Below are positions 11,717-24,300 of a stretch of DNA of 64,000 nt, piece by piece. Location: positions 24,203,598 to 24,267,597 of the forward strand of contig NC_066842.1 of NCBI RefSeq assembly GCF_001640805.2, in the 5' to 3' direction. The notes under the pieces are model-generated. The model made no database searches. It was given only the letters and a program-made list of their open reading frames with translations, and was not told where the DNA came from. The number at the start of each line of letters is the position of its first letter. Within the stretch, counting starts at the first letter, position 1. The DNA is from Lates calcarifer (taxonomy: Eukaryota > Chordata > Actinopteri > Centropomidae). The position numbers and the translations under genes are program-made.

Positions 11717-12616
11717 TCAGCTAAATTTAACCATTAGAGTGAGAGGATCTCCTTCTCTCTTGGTGACAATTGCCCGCATCATTCCTGAAGGTGTATGGAG
11801 ATACCTTGAACCTTTGAAGAAGTTCTCAATGAATGGTCTGTCAATCATGTTGCACTTCCCAATGGCTGCCTCAAAATTGTTGCTGAGGACACCATAGATG
11901 TTCTCCTTGTCATTTTTCTTTCCAAAGAACAAGAACAGGGCATAGCAGTCCTTGCCAATGGAGGCACAGAAGTCCACTAACCTTTCGTACATGGTCTTAT
12001 TGCTGGACTCCTTCTGGGCAATTTGGACAGACTCGCTGCAGGTCTCCGGGGGGTTGGCATTCTCTTCAGCATCCTCTCTCTCCAGCAGGTGTAGGACCTG
12101 CACAGCGATCTGGATCTGAGGGTTCTTGGTGGGTTTCTCTAGCACAGCCCAGACCCAGTCAGCCCCAAGGAGGATGCGCTGCTCTGGAGTCATGGCTGTG
12201 CAGTTGAAGGTGTCTGTTAATTTAAGGCAGACACTCTGGGAAATGTAGGTCATCAAGAAGATCTATGGGAAGACAGCAAAAACTATTAAATAGTTGATTA
12301 GTGATCAAAATACAAAATTTATTGAGGTACCTACCTGTGTGAGCACCTCAGGACTCGGGTGGAACTTGTTCTCTGGATCCTTGAAGAGGAGGTACTCCTG
12401 AGTTCTGGATGAGGCGGCAGAGATGCAGTCATTGAAGAGAGGAATGAAATCACCGAGCTTGGCAACAGGGGGCCTCCTCAGCGTGGAGAAGATACTTGGT
12501 CGAGGAGGTGTGTTCTGATCAAAGGAGGGTTGGCTTGAGGGGCTTCCCCTCAAAGAGGAGAAGAACTTGGAGTTGTGGAATCGGTTAGAAGTAGGTTTGC
12601 TGATGGTCTGGCCCAT
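11717..12616 (-). CDS. unidentified 275-residue protein with N-myristoylation-type start
   Basis: Two coding exons, 12335-12616 and 11717-12262, are joined in phase 0 by a 72-base intron (CAG|GTAGGT and CCATAG|AT) and give 275 residues. It starts MGQTISKP, the pattern expected for N-myristoylation (Gly2, Ser6, basic next), so membrane attachment is likely. Residues ~8-50 are rich in Ser, Pro and Arg and look disordered. The rest is ordered and mostly helical: FIPLFNDCISAASSR, VLTQIFLMTYISQSVCLKL, ILLGADWVWAVL, CYALFLFFGKKND. A stretch near residues 165-190 is acidic with Cys (EREDAEENANPPETCSES). It has no signal peptide. I do not recognise the family. The layout (myristoylated start, disordered N-terminus, helical domain) recalls CDK5 activators, but I see no alignable motif. 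It is convergent with poglut3. Confidence 0.85.
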
Positions 12617-12667
12617 GTTAGACTGATGGCAGAGGGCTTGAGATCAGAGGGTGGTTTCTCTTATACA
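12617..12667 (-). promoter_or_regulatory. 5' UTR part, acceptor or TATA-type sequence before the myristoylated-protein start
   Basis: On the minus strand a pyrimidine stretch ending TTTCTAG precedes TGTATAAGAG, 50 bases before the ATG. It can be read either as the acceptor of a 5' UTR intron (donor at 12969) or as a TATA-like box. The ATG has A at -3. Confidence 0.4.
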
Positions 12668-12969
12668 CTAGAAACAGAATTTGTACGATTAGAGGAGAAT
12701 AGACTGCAATCTGAAATGAATGTATGATTGGTAAAAGTTGAGACTAGTATTTTAATAGTTGGTACGAAAGAAAACCACCAGCTATATCAGTGTTTTCCCA
12801 CCATATGGTACCATTGTTTCATTCATTACACAGTGAATAAATGTTGTAGTCGATGTTGCACATTAAAGTTAACCAGTTTTCTGTCCACCAATGCACTGCA
12901 CTAATACAGTATTAATAATATTGTTTGTAATATATGTAAAAAGATTTACAAATCAACACAAATACTCAC

Positions 12970-13110
12970 CAGGATGGGTCTGGAAGTTTCTGCAGTTCCA
13001 AGTCCACTACCTGCCCCCAGCTCCTGTCCCCTGCCCTGCTGAGATACACAGTGTCTATGTGTGGGTATGGTGCAAGTGGCGAAGTTCAGTCTCCAGTGTC
13101 CTGATGTGCA
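12970..13110 (-). other. possible 5' untranslated exon of the unidentified gene
   Basis: A GC-richer minus-strand block ends CATCCTG|GTGAGTATT, a strong donor at 12969-12964. It would splice to the acceptor at 12668 and place only untranslated sequence upstream of the ATG at 12616. The 5' limit is a guess. Confidence 0.35.
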
Positions 13111-13766
13111 CAGGACCTTCAGTAGAATAAAGAGAATTCTCTATCCCATGTTTCGAGGGGGAGTTCTACAGACAGTTTTAGTGTGGGTGTGGTGTTTGTA
13201 ACTCAAATTTTAGGTAAGTCAACAAAAGACTCATCTTACCAGTTAACTGGCCACAGCAGCTTGTGGATTTGGGTAAGCCTGAAGGGTGTGGTGAGTAAAC
13301 AAAATGCTTAACTGTGTCTTTTCAGAAAAAGGCAGAAAAGAGAATATGTGGGTTGGGACAGGAGCTTCTAGTTTGGTTCTTTGTAATGTCACATCACAGC
13401 ATAATAGGGGAGTTTCAGTTTAAATTTATCTGGGGGTTGGTGGGTGGCTGGATGGTTAGGAAGAACTTATGGGTAACATTTGATATTTATTGTTCTTATC
13501 AAAATTCCAGCTCTGAACAATAGGACTTCATCTCTTATATGGTTAAATAGCAGTAGGCTCTTGTAATAGCAACCCTGATAATGTTTAAGAGGCAGTTCAC
13601 TATACTACTGTGTTAATGCAGGTATAGCACTTATACTGTACCTGCTTACATGAGGTTACTTTCCTATTTCCTAAACACGATCTGTTTACAGCTCAGGAGA
13701 CCCAGTCTATTAAAGTCAACTAAATATCACAATATACTGTTCTGCTGTACCAGTATGTTGTCATTT

Positions 13767-14580
13767 GCACAGTACACAGTGGTCAATTTTTTGTCTTACA
13801 TACATTTTAATGGATAACTCTAGGTGGACAGTTACATTAATATACACCTAAACCAATGCTGTTCTAGGGCACATGGGGGAGAATACAATACTCTGCAATT
13901 ATCCATACAAATATTTGAGAATGTAATAATATTACAATGTAATAACATTACACAATTTTTTGCTCTAACTGCATAAAAAACAGCATCTCCAGCAACTTCA
14001 TTTCTTTCTTCTCAGGCCGTTAAAGATTAGTTGTCAGATGATAATATTTAAATACAGTATCACAGATTCTGTCTTTCAAACTGATCTGAAGACTGTCTCT
14101 GGACTTTCAGCTATAGACATCTAATCACTTTTAGTTGCTTCATAGTCACATCAACATAAACAGTGGTTACATTTCTGGGAAATTCAGTTTTTCATGGGTC
14201 TAAATTGTGTAACTAAACTAATGGTTCATGCTAGTGGTAGGCAATTTGGTGCTTAGAGCAAAATGCTAATGTCAGCATGCTGACAAGCACATAATGAAAA
14301 TGTTTACATTCTGATGTTTATCAGCTGTAGTGTTTACCATATTAACCATCTCAGTTTAGTGTGTTAGCATGCTAACATTTGCTAATTAGCACTAACCAGT
14401 CCAGCTGAGGCTGATGGGAATATTTTTAGTTTTCTTTATTTTTCAGGGGAGGGGGGGTTGTTTTGTTTGTTTGATTCATCTTTCCAAATGTAAATAATAT
14501 CACTTTTTGCAACAAAGGACCATGGTTACGTTTCAAAATACCAGCACAGTACACAGTATGTACAGTACACAGTGGTCAAT
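13767..14580 (+). repeat. short direct repeat pair
   Basis: A ~20-base unit (AGTACACAGTGGTCAAT) occurs at about 13771 and again at about 14564. Its origin is unclear. Confidence 0.5.
14220..14425. repeat. dispersed teleost repeat family A, copy 1
   Basis: Characteristic words are TGCTAATGTCAGCATGCTGA, GTGTTAGCATGCTAACATTT and GCTGAGGCTGATGGGAA. The same order of words recurs at 44604-45010, 46338-46470 and 49437-49730, which shows a dispersed family. I do not know its formal name. Confidence 0.75.
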
Positions 14581-14928
14581 ATGATCATTAGCAGTAAAGC
14601 AGTAAAAGCAGTAAGAAATGCCACATGAGCTTATGGCTCATGAATAACAGTTAACTTCACCATTGTACAAAATTCAGAAATGTGACTTTTGTAAGCAACC
14701 CTTGAAGATTGTTTTCGACACTGTTAATTAAAGTCCACTGTTGTTTCTAGGTCCATTGTATATACAGTGTGACTGCAGAATGACTGTAGGTGTTACATGA
14801 GGTATCAGCGGCTAGTAGAAGTAGTTGTTAGGCTGGGGCTTGAGGCATGGTGCAGGTGTGACATTGCCTGCTATATGTGTCTCTGTGGTTGCAGCATTAG
14901 AGCGCCAACAGCACCGGGTCATTGTCCT

Positions 14929-14991
14929 TCAAACAAGCACCGTCTGAGACCTCCTCAGCTCCTTCTGCAGCTCCTCCTGGCTGAGCAGGTA
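14929..14991 (-). CDS. possible terminal exon of an unidentified gene (coiled-coil tail)
   Basis: Acceptor TGCTTCCAG is followed by 20 codons and a stop: YLLSQEELQKELRRSQTVLV. The heptad-like spacing of Leu and charged residues is typical of a coiled coil. It joins in phase 0 to the candidate exon at 16739-16804, making one uninterrupted helix. I cannot name the gene, and no upstream exons were found. Confidence 0.3.
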   Translation of the reverse strand, partial: YLLSQEELQKELRRSQTVLV

Positions 14992-15654
14992 CTGGAAGCA
15001 AAGCACCATGGGAGTGGCAATGGGTTAAAGAACTTAGAAATTGTCAGTGTTTGTCACTGAGCTGAGATTAGTTAACACATTTATTTTCAGTATATTTTAT
15101 TTTTTGTCATATTGCTTTATGATAAAGCTTTTCAAGCACAAGCAGAGCAGAAATATTTCAAAAGCCAAATCTGAGGAAGCAAGATCTAATTTATGAGAAG
15201 AATTTATGGGAAATGAGGTCTTGCTTTTGAGGGTTGGTTTCATAAGAAAAGGCTTCCAGTTTTATCAACGAGGGATTCATTTGTTACTGGAAAGTATACT
15301 AGTTACGTTTAAAAATGCTACGTACAGAATGTATAGTGCCTTTCAGTATATAGAACTAATCCCAAGCCACCAAAACCAGCTTCACTGCAGAGCAAGCAAC
15401 AAAAAAACATTTGTCACAGAACACATTGTGATTTGTCACAGCAGGAAGAGCACAGGAGGAACTGATATGATTAACAACGTCTCCATTCTAGTTGGGTGTG
15501 CAGAGGGAGAAGGATTAGTACAGTTACTCAGGTATTCCACTCAAATAAACATTTCCATTTTATGTTCCTTTAAACGTCTACTCCACTACATTTAATGGAG
15601 AATTATTGACCACTATAGTTACTGGTTACTTTGCAGATTCAGAATCCCCCCCCC

Positions 15655-15656
<2 letters not shown>

Positions 15657-15720
<64 letters not shown>

Positions 15721-15758
15721 GATAATATATATGTATATATATATGTATAATTAACACG
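15657..15758. repeat. AT dinucleotide microsatellite
   Basis: A pure AT run of about 55 bases after a C-rich stretch, then an imperfect AT tail. Confidence 0.95.
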
Positions 15759-15839
15759 TTAATATTTTGTGATATTACTACTTTTACTTACAGAAAAAGT
15801 TCATTTATTAATTTATTGGATGACAAGATTGATACCACA

Positions 15840-15933
15840 GGTAAATATGAAGCTGCATCATCAGCCAGTTTCCTTCTTCTTCCTTCCCTCTGAATGCTAA
15901 GCTAAGCTAACTGGCTGTAGCTTCATATTTACC
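15840..15933. mobile_element. foldback/MITE-type element B, copy 1
   Basis: Arms GGTAAATATGAAGCT (15840) and AGCTTCATATTTACC (15919-15933) are inverted, with nested GCCAGTT / AACTGGC. GCTAAGCTAAGCTAA lies between them. A related copy is at 26688-26785. This is a common teleost foldback repeat. Confidence 0.75.
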
Positions 15934-16738
15934 ATATCAACATGAGAGTTGTATTGGTCTTCTTAAAAAAGCCAAAAAAACAATTATGGGCATTTCCAAA
16001 ATGACTTTTGAGTTAAAATTTGAATGAATAGTTTTTAACTTGTAACAGAGTAATTTTAAATTATGGTATTATTATTATATATTATAGGTAAAAAGTCTTA
16101 GAACTCCTTCCACCACTATGTATCAGTGAACCAATACACACAATTCAAGATCCTGAAGCTGGTTCAACTACACAAATTGACCATTGGTAGTTATTAGTTA
16201 TTACAGTTGCTTTTCATGCCATGACATCTCAAAATATCTTCTGTGAAAAGAGTCTGCTTATTATCATCAGTCAATTTGATAAATATAGGTCAGGGATGTT
16301 TTAATACTATGGGAGGCATAAACATTTATTATTTATATTGAAAATAAAAAAACAGATGTATAAATGATTTAATGTCAACAGATGTTTCCCTCTCAAGGCT
16401 CGACTGGTTCAGTGGAGGCTGCTATCAAGAAGTGGTTTTACGAGTTTGTTGCCTCAGAGTACAATTACTAAGATGACTTCAGCAATCAACAAGGATGGCA
16501 TCTGCCCGATAGCAGCAATTAAAGTGCCAGCAGCCAGGTTTCACACTAGTAGTCACAGTGTTACTTTCTAATTTCCACACAGATCTGTGGTGCTTTAATG
16601 TTGTTTCTCTCTTCGATAAAGTCCAGAGTTTCATCTGAGTGACTAAACCTCCTGTTACAACTGATGAGGAGCATTTACTCTGTGAGAGAATCAGCTGCAG
16701 AAGTCATTAACCAGCAGCTTCTGTGTGTTCATGCTTAC

Positions 16739-16804
16739 TGTGAGGTTGTTGATGCTTTCAGACAGAGCTTCTATTTGCAACATGGTGCCCTCTGTGACCA
16801 CCAT
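16739..16804 (-). CDS. possible internal or first coding exon of an unidentified gene
   Basis: A 22-codon open stretch between TGTTGCAG and the strong donor GTAAGC, in phase 0 at both ends. It contains LQIEALSESINNLT, which runs smoothly into YLLSQEELQKEL of the exon at 14929-14991. It could begin with its own ATG or be internal. Support is limited to splice signals and helix pattern. Confidence 0.3.
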
Positions 16805-17327
16805 CTGCAACACACACACACACAAAACAAATGCACAGTCTCATGAACCCATTACAAGTCACGATTATAGACATACTTGCAGTGAAACAATAATGAGTTT
16901 CCTAAGCTTTAGAATATGGAAATAAATCAAACTTAGCATTTATGTATGTTCGCAGAGGTCTACTGTATCGTAAAAAACTGACTGAATGCATGAGGACTGG
17001 ACCTGCAGCAACATGCTGAGCCGTGCCCAAACATGCACCTCTCGTGTCAACTTTAACACAGTTACCATGGTAATGGTCAGCAGCCATCTAGCCTCAGACT
17101 GGTCAGCCGAGTGGTGTCATTAGCAGCCATGACAGCCAAGATGATGGTGAGGATGATGATGATGTAAGCAGGTTAATGTTTGATGCAGGTTACTGAAGCA
17201 TGCCATCCTTGATATTTAAAGAAGCAAAGAATATACAAAAACTATGTCAGATAATAAATCGATAACTCATCTGCTTTCTGCTTTTTGTATAAAAAGAAGA
17301 AATCTACTTTACACACTCATGGTTTTG

Positions 17328-17333
17328 TTTATT
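17328..17333 (-). terminator. possible ppfibp2 polyadenylation signal
   Basis: AATAAA on the minus strand about 760 bases after the ppfibp2 stop. This predicts a 3' UTR covering roughly 17.3-18.09 kb. Confidence 0.4.
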
Positions 17334-18088
17334 AAATTATTTGATTTTTTTTTTGACATCTACAAGACCACATGTAAGATTCCTTTACCACAGTAGGATT
17401 TTCTTTACTATAAAAATACTTTTACAGTCAAACATGAAAATAATAGTACAAAATCACCACCTCAGATTCCAAACAAAACATGCTATTTTAGAATTAGCTC
17501 TGTAATTATATAAATAATAAATATAATCCCTCCATTATAAGATTATGCAAATATTGCACAAGTCAATTTCAACCATGTGACAACTGACTCGCACACATAT
17601 AAAATCATCTTCAGGTGGTGCACTAATGTTAGAACAATGGCTTAATACTGTACAGCAAGAGATGTCCGTATATACTGTATGGATTACAGGAAGTGATGTC
17701 ACAGGAGTCCAGAGAGAGGCTGTGTTCTCCCCTGACCGATTATGGCACAGGACTGAGGCTGAGGTCGGGTTATTTAGGCTTCTGAGTGGAAATGAAATCA
17801 AAATACTTCAAGTGTTCGAGCTTCATTGTGTCAGTACACCCTCAGTGATGAGCAGCTGTGACTGTTTCACAGTCAGGCAGGTTTATCTGGGCGTCTCTGA
17901 ATCTCTGCAAGAGTAAGGCACATGGTTGGGCTGATGTGTGGGATTTAAAGGAGCAGGGAGGGGACAGGCTGAGGTATTATGGGCCGCAAGCAAAGGAAGC
18001 AGAGTAGTAGCAGTGGTAGCTGATTGACTTATTAAAAGCGTGAGAACGCAGTCGTCGAATGTGTTGACACATTATCGCCGTGTCGTTG

Positions 18089-18328
18089 TCATGGTGATGG
18101 GCCAGCTCTGCTGTCGTCGAGCCCAACCTGGTCCCTGGAGTGGTCGGGTTCTCTGTCCAGGATGGGGCTCAGGCCTCTGAAGCCGGCGTAGGGACGCATC
18201 TGTACCCCGTTCATCGCAGACTGTCCTGACTGAGGGGAGGAGGACTCAATGGGACAGACGTAATCTGTGGATTCGTCTGGTCGTCTTCTCCTGAGGTGAG
18301 TCAAGTTAGAGAAGCCCAACTTCTTTGG
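18089..18328 (-). CDS. ppfibp2: ppfibp2 last coding exon (C-terminal tail)
   Basis: Eighty codons including a TGA stop. PKKLGFSNLTHLRRRRPDE is the basic segment after SAM3; STDYVCPIE and YAGFRGLSPILD match the recalled human PPFIBP2 tail (STDYICPMEP, YSGYRGLSP). The fish tail is somewhat longer, with a Ser/Pro/Gln insert and an end SRAGPSP. Confidence 0.9.
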   Translation of the reverse strand, partial: PKKLGFSNLTHLRRRRPDESTDYVCPIESSSPQSGQSAMNGVQMRPYAGFRGLSPILDREPDHSRDQVGLDDSRAGPSP

Positions 18329-21300
18329 CTGCAGTGAAATAAAAGAAAGACAAAGGATTTGACTGTCACACTGTCTGCTGACCTCCTCTGCAACTGCTGC
18401 TATCAATCTGAACCACAGGCAGCTGGACTGAAACTACACGATGAAAATGTAGTTCAGGCAGGCAACTCAAGCTGCTCTGCTCTCCTCATGACACACCTCA
18501 CTCTCCAATCATATACCATGCACACACCCTCTCAATTTGGCAGTCTAAGAAAGTTGCCAGAAATTTCCCATCGCTCCCTGTGCCTGTCAATGCCACTGCT
18601 GCCCTGCATGTGTATTGCTGCCTGTGATTTCAGCCCCACCACCCGAGCATCCACCTGCAGGCTCTAATGGGGGTTAAGAGAAAATATTTGCTCATGAGGT
18701 TGGAGCCTAGACACCAAACTCTAAACTATGTTCAGCTGCTGTGATTAACATTTGAAACATGAGATGTCTGACTGAACTATCATTGGTATCATCGGTTTTC
18801 AGCAAAAAAGCTCTAAAAACTGATAATACACTCAGCAATGAACTGCAGACTGCACAAGTGAACAGGCAACGAGGCAGGTTAGAAATGAACATACTGGTGG
18901 TTATTATATATTTACATTTTTATGATAGGATTTTAATGAATAATTGTCATTTTAATGGAAGAGGGAAATGACAGACTATGTTGAGAGAAAAAACATTTTG
19001 AAGGGTATATTTGAGATGCCCGTATCTTGGATGTACTTGTACTTATACAGCGCTTTTCTAGTCATATGTCACATTCACCCATTCACACACTCATTCATAC
19101 AGCACTTGCTCTATGCACAAAGTGCTCTAACACATCCACACCCATTCACACACCGATGATACATCGAGGACAACGTGGGGTTCAGCATCTTGCCCAAGGA
19201 TACTTCAGCATGGACTGGAGAAGCCGGGGATCGCACTGCTGACCTTCTGATTGGTGGGTGACCGGCTGAGCCACAGCTGCCCCTTTAGATCCTCGGCATG
19301 CTTTTGCTGACTAAAGCCAGTGTGATATTATCACCACACACTAAATATATTTTTGTGTTTTTAGATCCACAGTCTATTAGCTTAACAGGTTATATCTGTC
19401 CATGGAACCATCCACAGAAATATTTATGGGGTACCTTAAGGGATTTGAGCTTTAGGTGTCTGAGGTCATAAATGGCTCAACAGCAAGCGTGGACTGTCTC
19501 AGGGTGGATTATTTTCCCTGTTTTTCTTCAGCATAGCACAGAGGGACTTAATGCCGAGTCGACAGCTGATGGCTGAGTCTTAAGGCTATGAGAAGGAGCA
19601 GAGCAGTCCTGGTTTTACTCTGCTATCACAGGCTTAAAAACAGAAAAGGGCTCACAGCTCAAACTGAGCTGATGCACTGAGGCCTCTCCCTGGATTAAGG
19701 TGCTTTCTCTCACACATGCAGGGGGAGAGGACAGGTTAACTGAGTCTGCTCTCTTAATGCAGCCTTATGTTGCCTCTGAGCACTTCTTCTTCTACTCCAT
19801 GCTGTATAATGACATCTGTGTTAGAACTGTCTTACCTTAACTTTAGCTGTGATGCTGAGTGGAGTGTAGCCCGCTGCCTCAGTGTACTCCCTCTTCTCCT
19901 GCTGTGCTTGTGCTCCAACCAGACCGTTGAAATTGGTGGTGAGGTGGCGTCTCAGCAGTGTTTTCTGAGGAGGGATGTTCAGCAGCATGGCCAGTGTGTC
20001 TGAGTTAAACCGTGGCTCCAGCATCTACAAGAGAAGAGTTGAGTTTGTGATTCTTTTTTTTGTCGTTAGATCTGTGTTGTTGCATGTACTCACTATCAGT
20101 CCTCCGTGCACCCCGCTGCCTCTCAGGTTTGGTGCGTACTCTGCCAGGTCCACAGATCTCAGCCACTCCATAACTCGGTGGTTGGACCACTGGACCACCT
20201 CACTGGGAGTGAACTGGCTCTAAAACACACATACACACATGGGTGAATGTACGGACATACAGAGGGATTTACACACACCCACAAATACTCATTAGAAGAA
20301 GAAATCACCGAAGGTTTAGAGTTTAATTTAGAATTTAGAAAATGTGATTTTAGTCTCTCTCTTCTTTAACAAAATTGTTGTTCAATATGATACATTAGGT
20401 TCAAACGTCCAATAACTAAGTCTAATAATAAATTCTCTATGGAAATAAATGCAGTCTAGTGACGACCCGGGATGGAAAGGAAGGAAAAACACATTCAGAA
20501 AGTAAAAAGAGAATGACCTGCATTCAAACATCATTAGCAAAAATGTAAACTTTGCATAATTTGGCATTAAAGCAGGGCCCGGGGAAATAACGTAAGCAAA
20601 AACAGACAAAACAGAAGAATAGACTGAATATAATGAAAGGCGGGGTCAAACAGCCCTGATTTAAAAGAACTGAAAGTTGGAACAGACCCTAATTTTTCAG
20701 AGAGTTTGATCAAGATTTGTGATGCATAAAAACTGGAAGCTGCTTCACCATGTTTGGCTTTGACTTAGCTTTGGCGACAGTGAGATTAGTAGCTGATAAT
20801 ATGAGAGGTCTGAAAAAGACTGCATACATAAACAACATGGAAGAAAAATCCACACACTAATATCTTGGATGCAATCTTTTTATGTTAAATTGTAGAGATT
20901 AGTGTTTTGGCACTTTTGCCTTTCTCAAGGATTACACTAAACCTCTTCACAGTGAAGGAGGTGAGATGTGCAAAAACACAGATCTCTAAAATTTCAAATG
21001 AAAACAAAATAACTGGAAGGTTCAAGTTTCCACATCACACATGTAAGCCGAATATTGGACCATGACTGGCTTCCAACATCATGTTGGCATGTTAAACACA
21101 GATTTAAGATGAGCACAGAGACCACCTCAGCAGATGGAAATAGCATTCTGCACAGTGAAGCTCAAACACTGATGTGAAGAAATGGAGAATGAATGGAGGG
21201 GGGGGGGCTTTAAGCAATACGGTCATACAGAAACACACACAACAACCTACTTACCTCATTGCAGGGCCTGCGTTTGAGGCAGTTAGGATTAAACTTGTTG

Positions 21301-24300
21301 ACATGGAGAACATGAATGGCACACTTGATACTGAGGTGATGGAGCTGGCTCGTCACTTTAAGGAATAATAAATCATTCTGAAATGAAAAGAAGAAGGAGA
21401 GATCAGGGGAAAGAAAACGTGAGCAACAAAACACTACTAGGATTTTGGTAAATCAAGTGCTTTCCAAAAAAACTACCAAACTCCTGTAGTGTCACACATC
21501 TGGACCTTGATGAAACTTGATTTAACTTAGCAGCAGTGTATAGTTCAGCTGTCACAAACTCACCACAGTGAGGTACTGCAGCATCTGTCCATCCACTCTT
21601 CCTTCATTAAACTGATCTTTGTACTGAGGAAGGCCAATGTCATCAAGCCAACCTGGAACATAAAATATTTCAGTTTTATAAAGATGAAGTTCAGGATAAA
21701 GAGTGCATGTGTGTCTTATTTCTGTACATACGAGTGACCCAGATGTAATCCAGCTCTGCAGACTTCTCAGGCTGCTTGCTGCTGAATGTCTTAATGGCTA
21801 ACTGGAGCTTCTTCCTGTGGAGCGGATTCTTCATTGCCATCTCCTACAGGGACATGGAGAAAAGACTGATTTCATCCTAGACAATCAGTAAACTTTCAGA
21901 TAGCATTATAGAGCTACCTGAAAAAGACAAAGTATGTAATTAAAATGACCCTGATGAGGGACACCCAATGGTAGGTTGGGTAGACAAGGTGACAGTGTTG
22001 AAGGCAAAACTAAAGAGAAGGTTGAGAAGCAGAGAGAGGCATTACTAGATGCCAAGCAGACTGACACAAAACAACACTGATCAGACAGATGGAATCAGTG
22101 ACAGGCTGGATGGAAGATTATTTTGTCAGGCGCTACAAATGAGCTAGACAGATGTCTCAGATGCATCCTTATATATACTGGGGCAGCTGTGGCTCAGGAG
22201 GTAGAGCCAGCAATCAGAATGTCGGTGGTTCGATTCCCAGCTCCTCCGGTCTGCATGCTGAAGCATCCTTGGGCAAGATACTGAACCCCAAGTTGCCTCC
22301 GATGTTTGTCATCGGTGTGTGAATGTGTGTGTCTGTGCTAGAAAGCACTATTGTATAGAACAAGTGCTGTATGAATGTGAGTGTGAATGGGGTGAATGTG
22401 ATCTGTAGTGTCAAGTGCTTTGAGTGGTCGAAAAGACTAGAAAAGCACTTTATAAGTACAGTCTATTTACCATTTACCATATATGAAGCCTATTCTAGAA
22501 TAGGGATGTACACTCCACACCACAAGAATTTGGACTGTTACACATTTTTTGCTCTTTAGGCTCTGAGCTTCAGCACATTCAATTGGAAATAAGTTGAGTT
22601 GTCGGAGTTGTTGGAGTTGTTTGAGTGGGTTTATGCCAGTATACAAAGAATTGTGTGGGAATACCGGTCGAGGCAGATGGCCGCCCACCCTGAGTCCGGT
22701 TCTGCTCGAGGTTTCTGCCTCTTAAAGGAAGTTTTTCCTTGCCACTGTCTCCTAGTGCTGCTCATGGTGGATCTGCTGGGTCTCTCTCTGTAAATACCTG
22801 TACTTTAAAGAGTACGGTCTAGACCTGCTCTATATGAAAAGTGCCTTGAGATGACTGTTGTTGTGATATGGCGCTATATAAATAAAATTGAATTGAATAT
22901 ATTACCCTTGTAAAACATAGTGCCCAAATTGCAAGGGTTCAAAATAACTTGACTGGTACAACAACAAAGTTCTATGGTTTGATGAAACAAAAATCAGTCT
23001 CTATCAAAATGATATAAAGAGGAAAGTGTAGGGGAAGGGAACAGCTCATGACCCAAAGCATACCATCATCTGTCAAACATGGTTGCTGTTATGGCTAAGG
23101 CATGTGCAGTGCAGTTTCCATGGAACTGGCACATGTCATTTATTGATGATTTCACTGCTGATGGAACCAACAGGATGAGTGCAGAGTTATACAGGAGTAC
23201 TCTGTGAGCTCAGACTCATTGAGCAGCATTTCATAATTCAACACAACACACAGCCAAAGCAACCAAAAAATGTTTCATGGAGATAAAGTGGAATATTCTT
23301 AACTGGCCAAGTCAGTCACCTGATCTCAATCCTGCAGACCAGACTAGAGACAGAGACTCCACAATAGGCATGAGCTGAAAGTGGTTGCAGTAAAGGCCGG
23401 GGAGAGCATCACCAGAGAAGATAAAAGGCATCTGGAAATGTCTATGGGGAGTAATTCAGCTAGTAATTGACCACAAAGGATTTTCCACAGTTCTTTAAAT
23501 ATGGTGATTTTCTTCGACATCATGTGTATCTGTCCAGTCATTCTCAAATCCCTAAACTTTGGGCATTATGTGTTAAAAAGGCTATATCTCCCACACAGTT
23601 AAAACTCAGACTTGGCACTATCTATTCTTTTTTCAATCTGAATATGTTTAAACACAGAGCCTGAAGAACCAAACATGTCCAAACACTTTCACTCTGAATT
23701 GTATGTGTGTTTACCTTCTCTAGGTCTTGTGGGGTGGCTGACAGTAAAGTCTGACCGCTTGTGACCCAGTGGCGAGCCAGGATGCCGTATTGACCAAGTC
23801 CAATGTCCTCAAGCCAGTCACACACCTGCTCTGTGCTCCACTTGGAAAAAGGCATCTTCAGGTCTCTGGTGTGGTGAGAAGAAAAGAATCATCAAAGAGA
23901 GAAACATGTTTTACCTGAGACTCCTGTACCTAGAATCACATACAGTGTGTGGATCTTAATGTTTTTAACCATGATCTGACACAGACAACTGTCTTAAGGC
24001 TTGTGTCCTTTCCTCTGTCCCCTTGAGATGCTACTCACTTATTACGCACATGTATATGTAGGAAAATACATATTGGTGCACAGGTGTGTGTGTGTGTACC
24101 GTGTGTTCCCTGGACGGGCCAGTCGTGGTCCAGCTGTGGCTCTGAAGCCTCCCCTCTTGAACTCTCCAAGCTCGGAGTCATGAACCTGGACAGGACTACC
24201 TGACTGGCTGCGACGGATCCTGGGTACAACAGAAATACTAATGAGTGTGTGAAGGAAAAAGAAATGTGTGTATGAAAGTGAAATATAAACATAAGTGCCA

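Noticed and set aside
14797..15060. 87-residue plus-strand open frame
   Set aside because: It is the antisense of the better-supported minus-strand candidate exon at 14929-14991.
15206..15595. 129-residue open frame
   Set aside because: Composition like non-coding AT-rich DNA, no motif and no neighbouring exon.
16399..16471. Plus-strand reading GSTGSVEAAIKKWFYEF ending in a stop, reminiscent of a CAP-domain fragment
   Set aside because: Too short, no splice signals and no second conserved block; chance cannot be excluded.
17087..17175. Minus-strand hydrophobic reading IIIILTIILAVMAAND, like a membrane segment
   Set aside because: Comes from an ATC/GAT-repeat stretch, ends in a stop, and has no donor compatible with the candidate exon at 16739.
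22180..22260. tRNA gene
   Set aside because: A and B boxes are present but belong to the head of a SINE; the arms do not fold as a functional tRNA.
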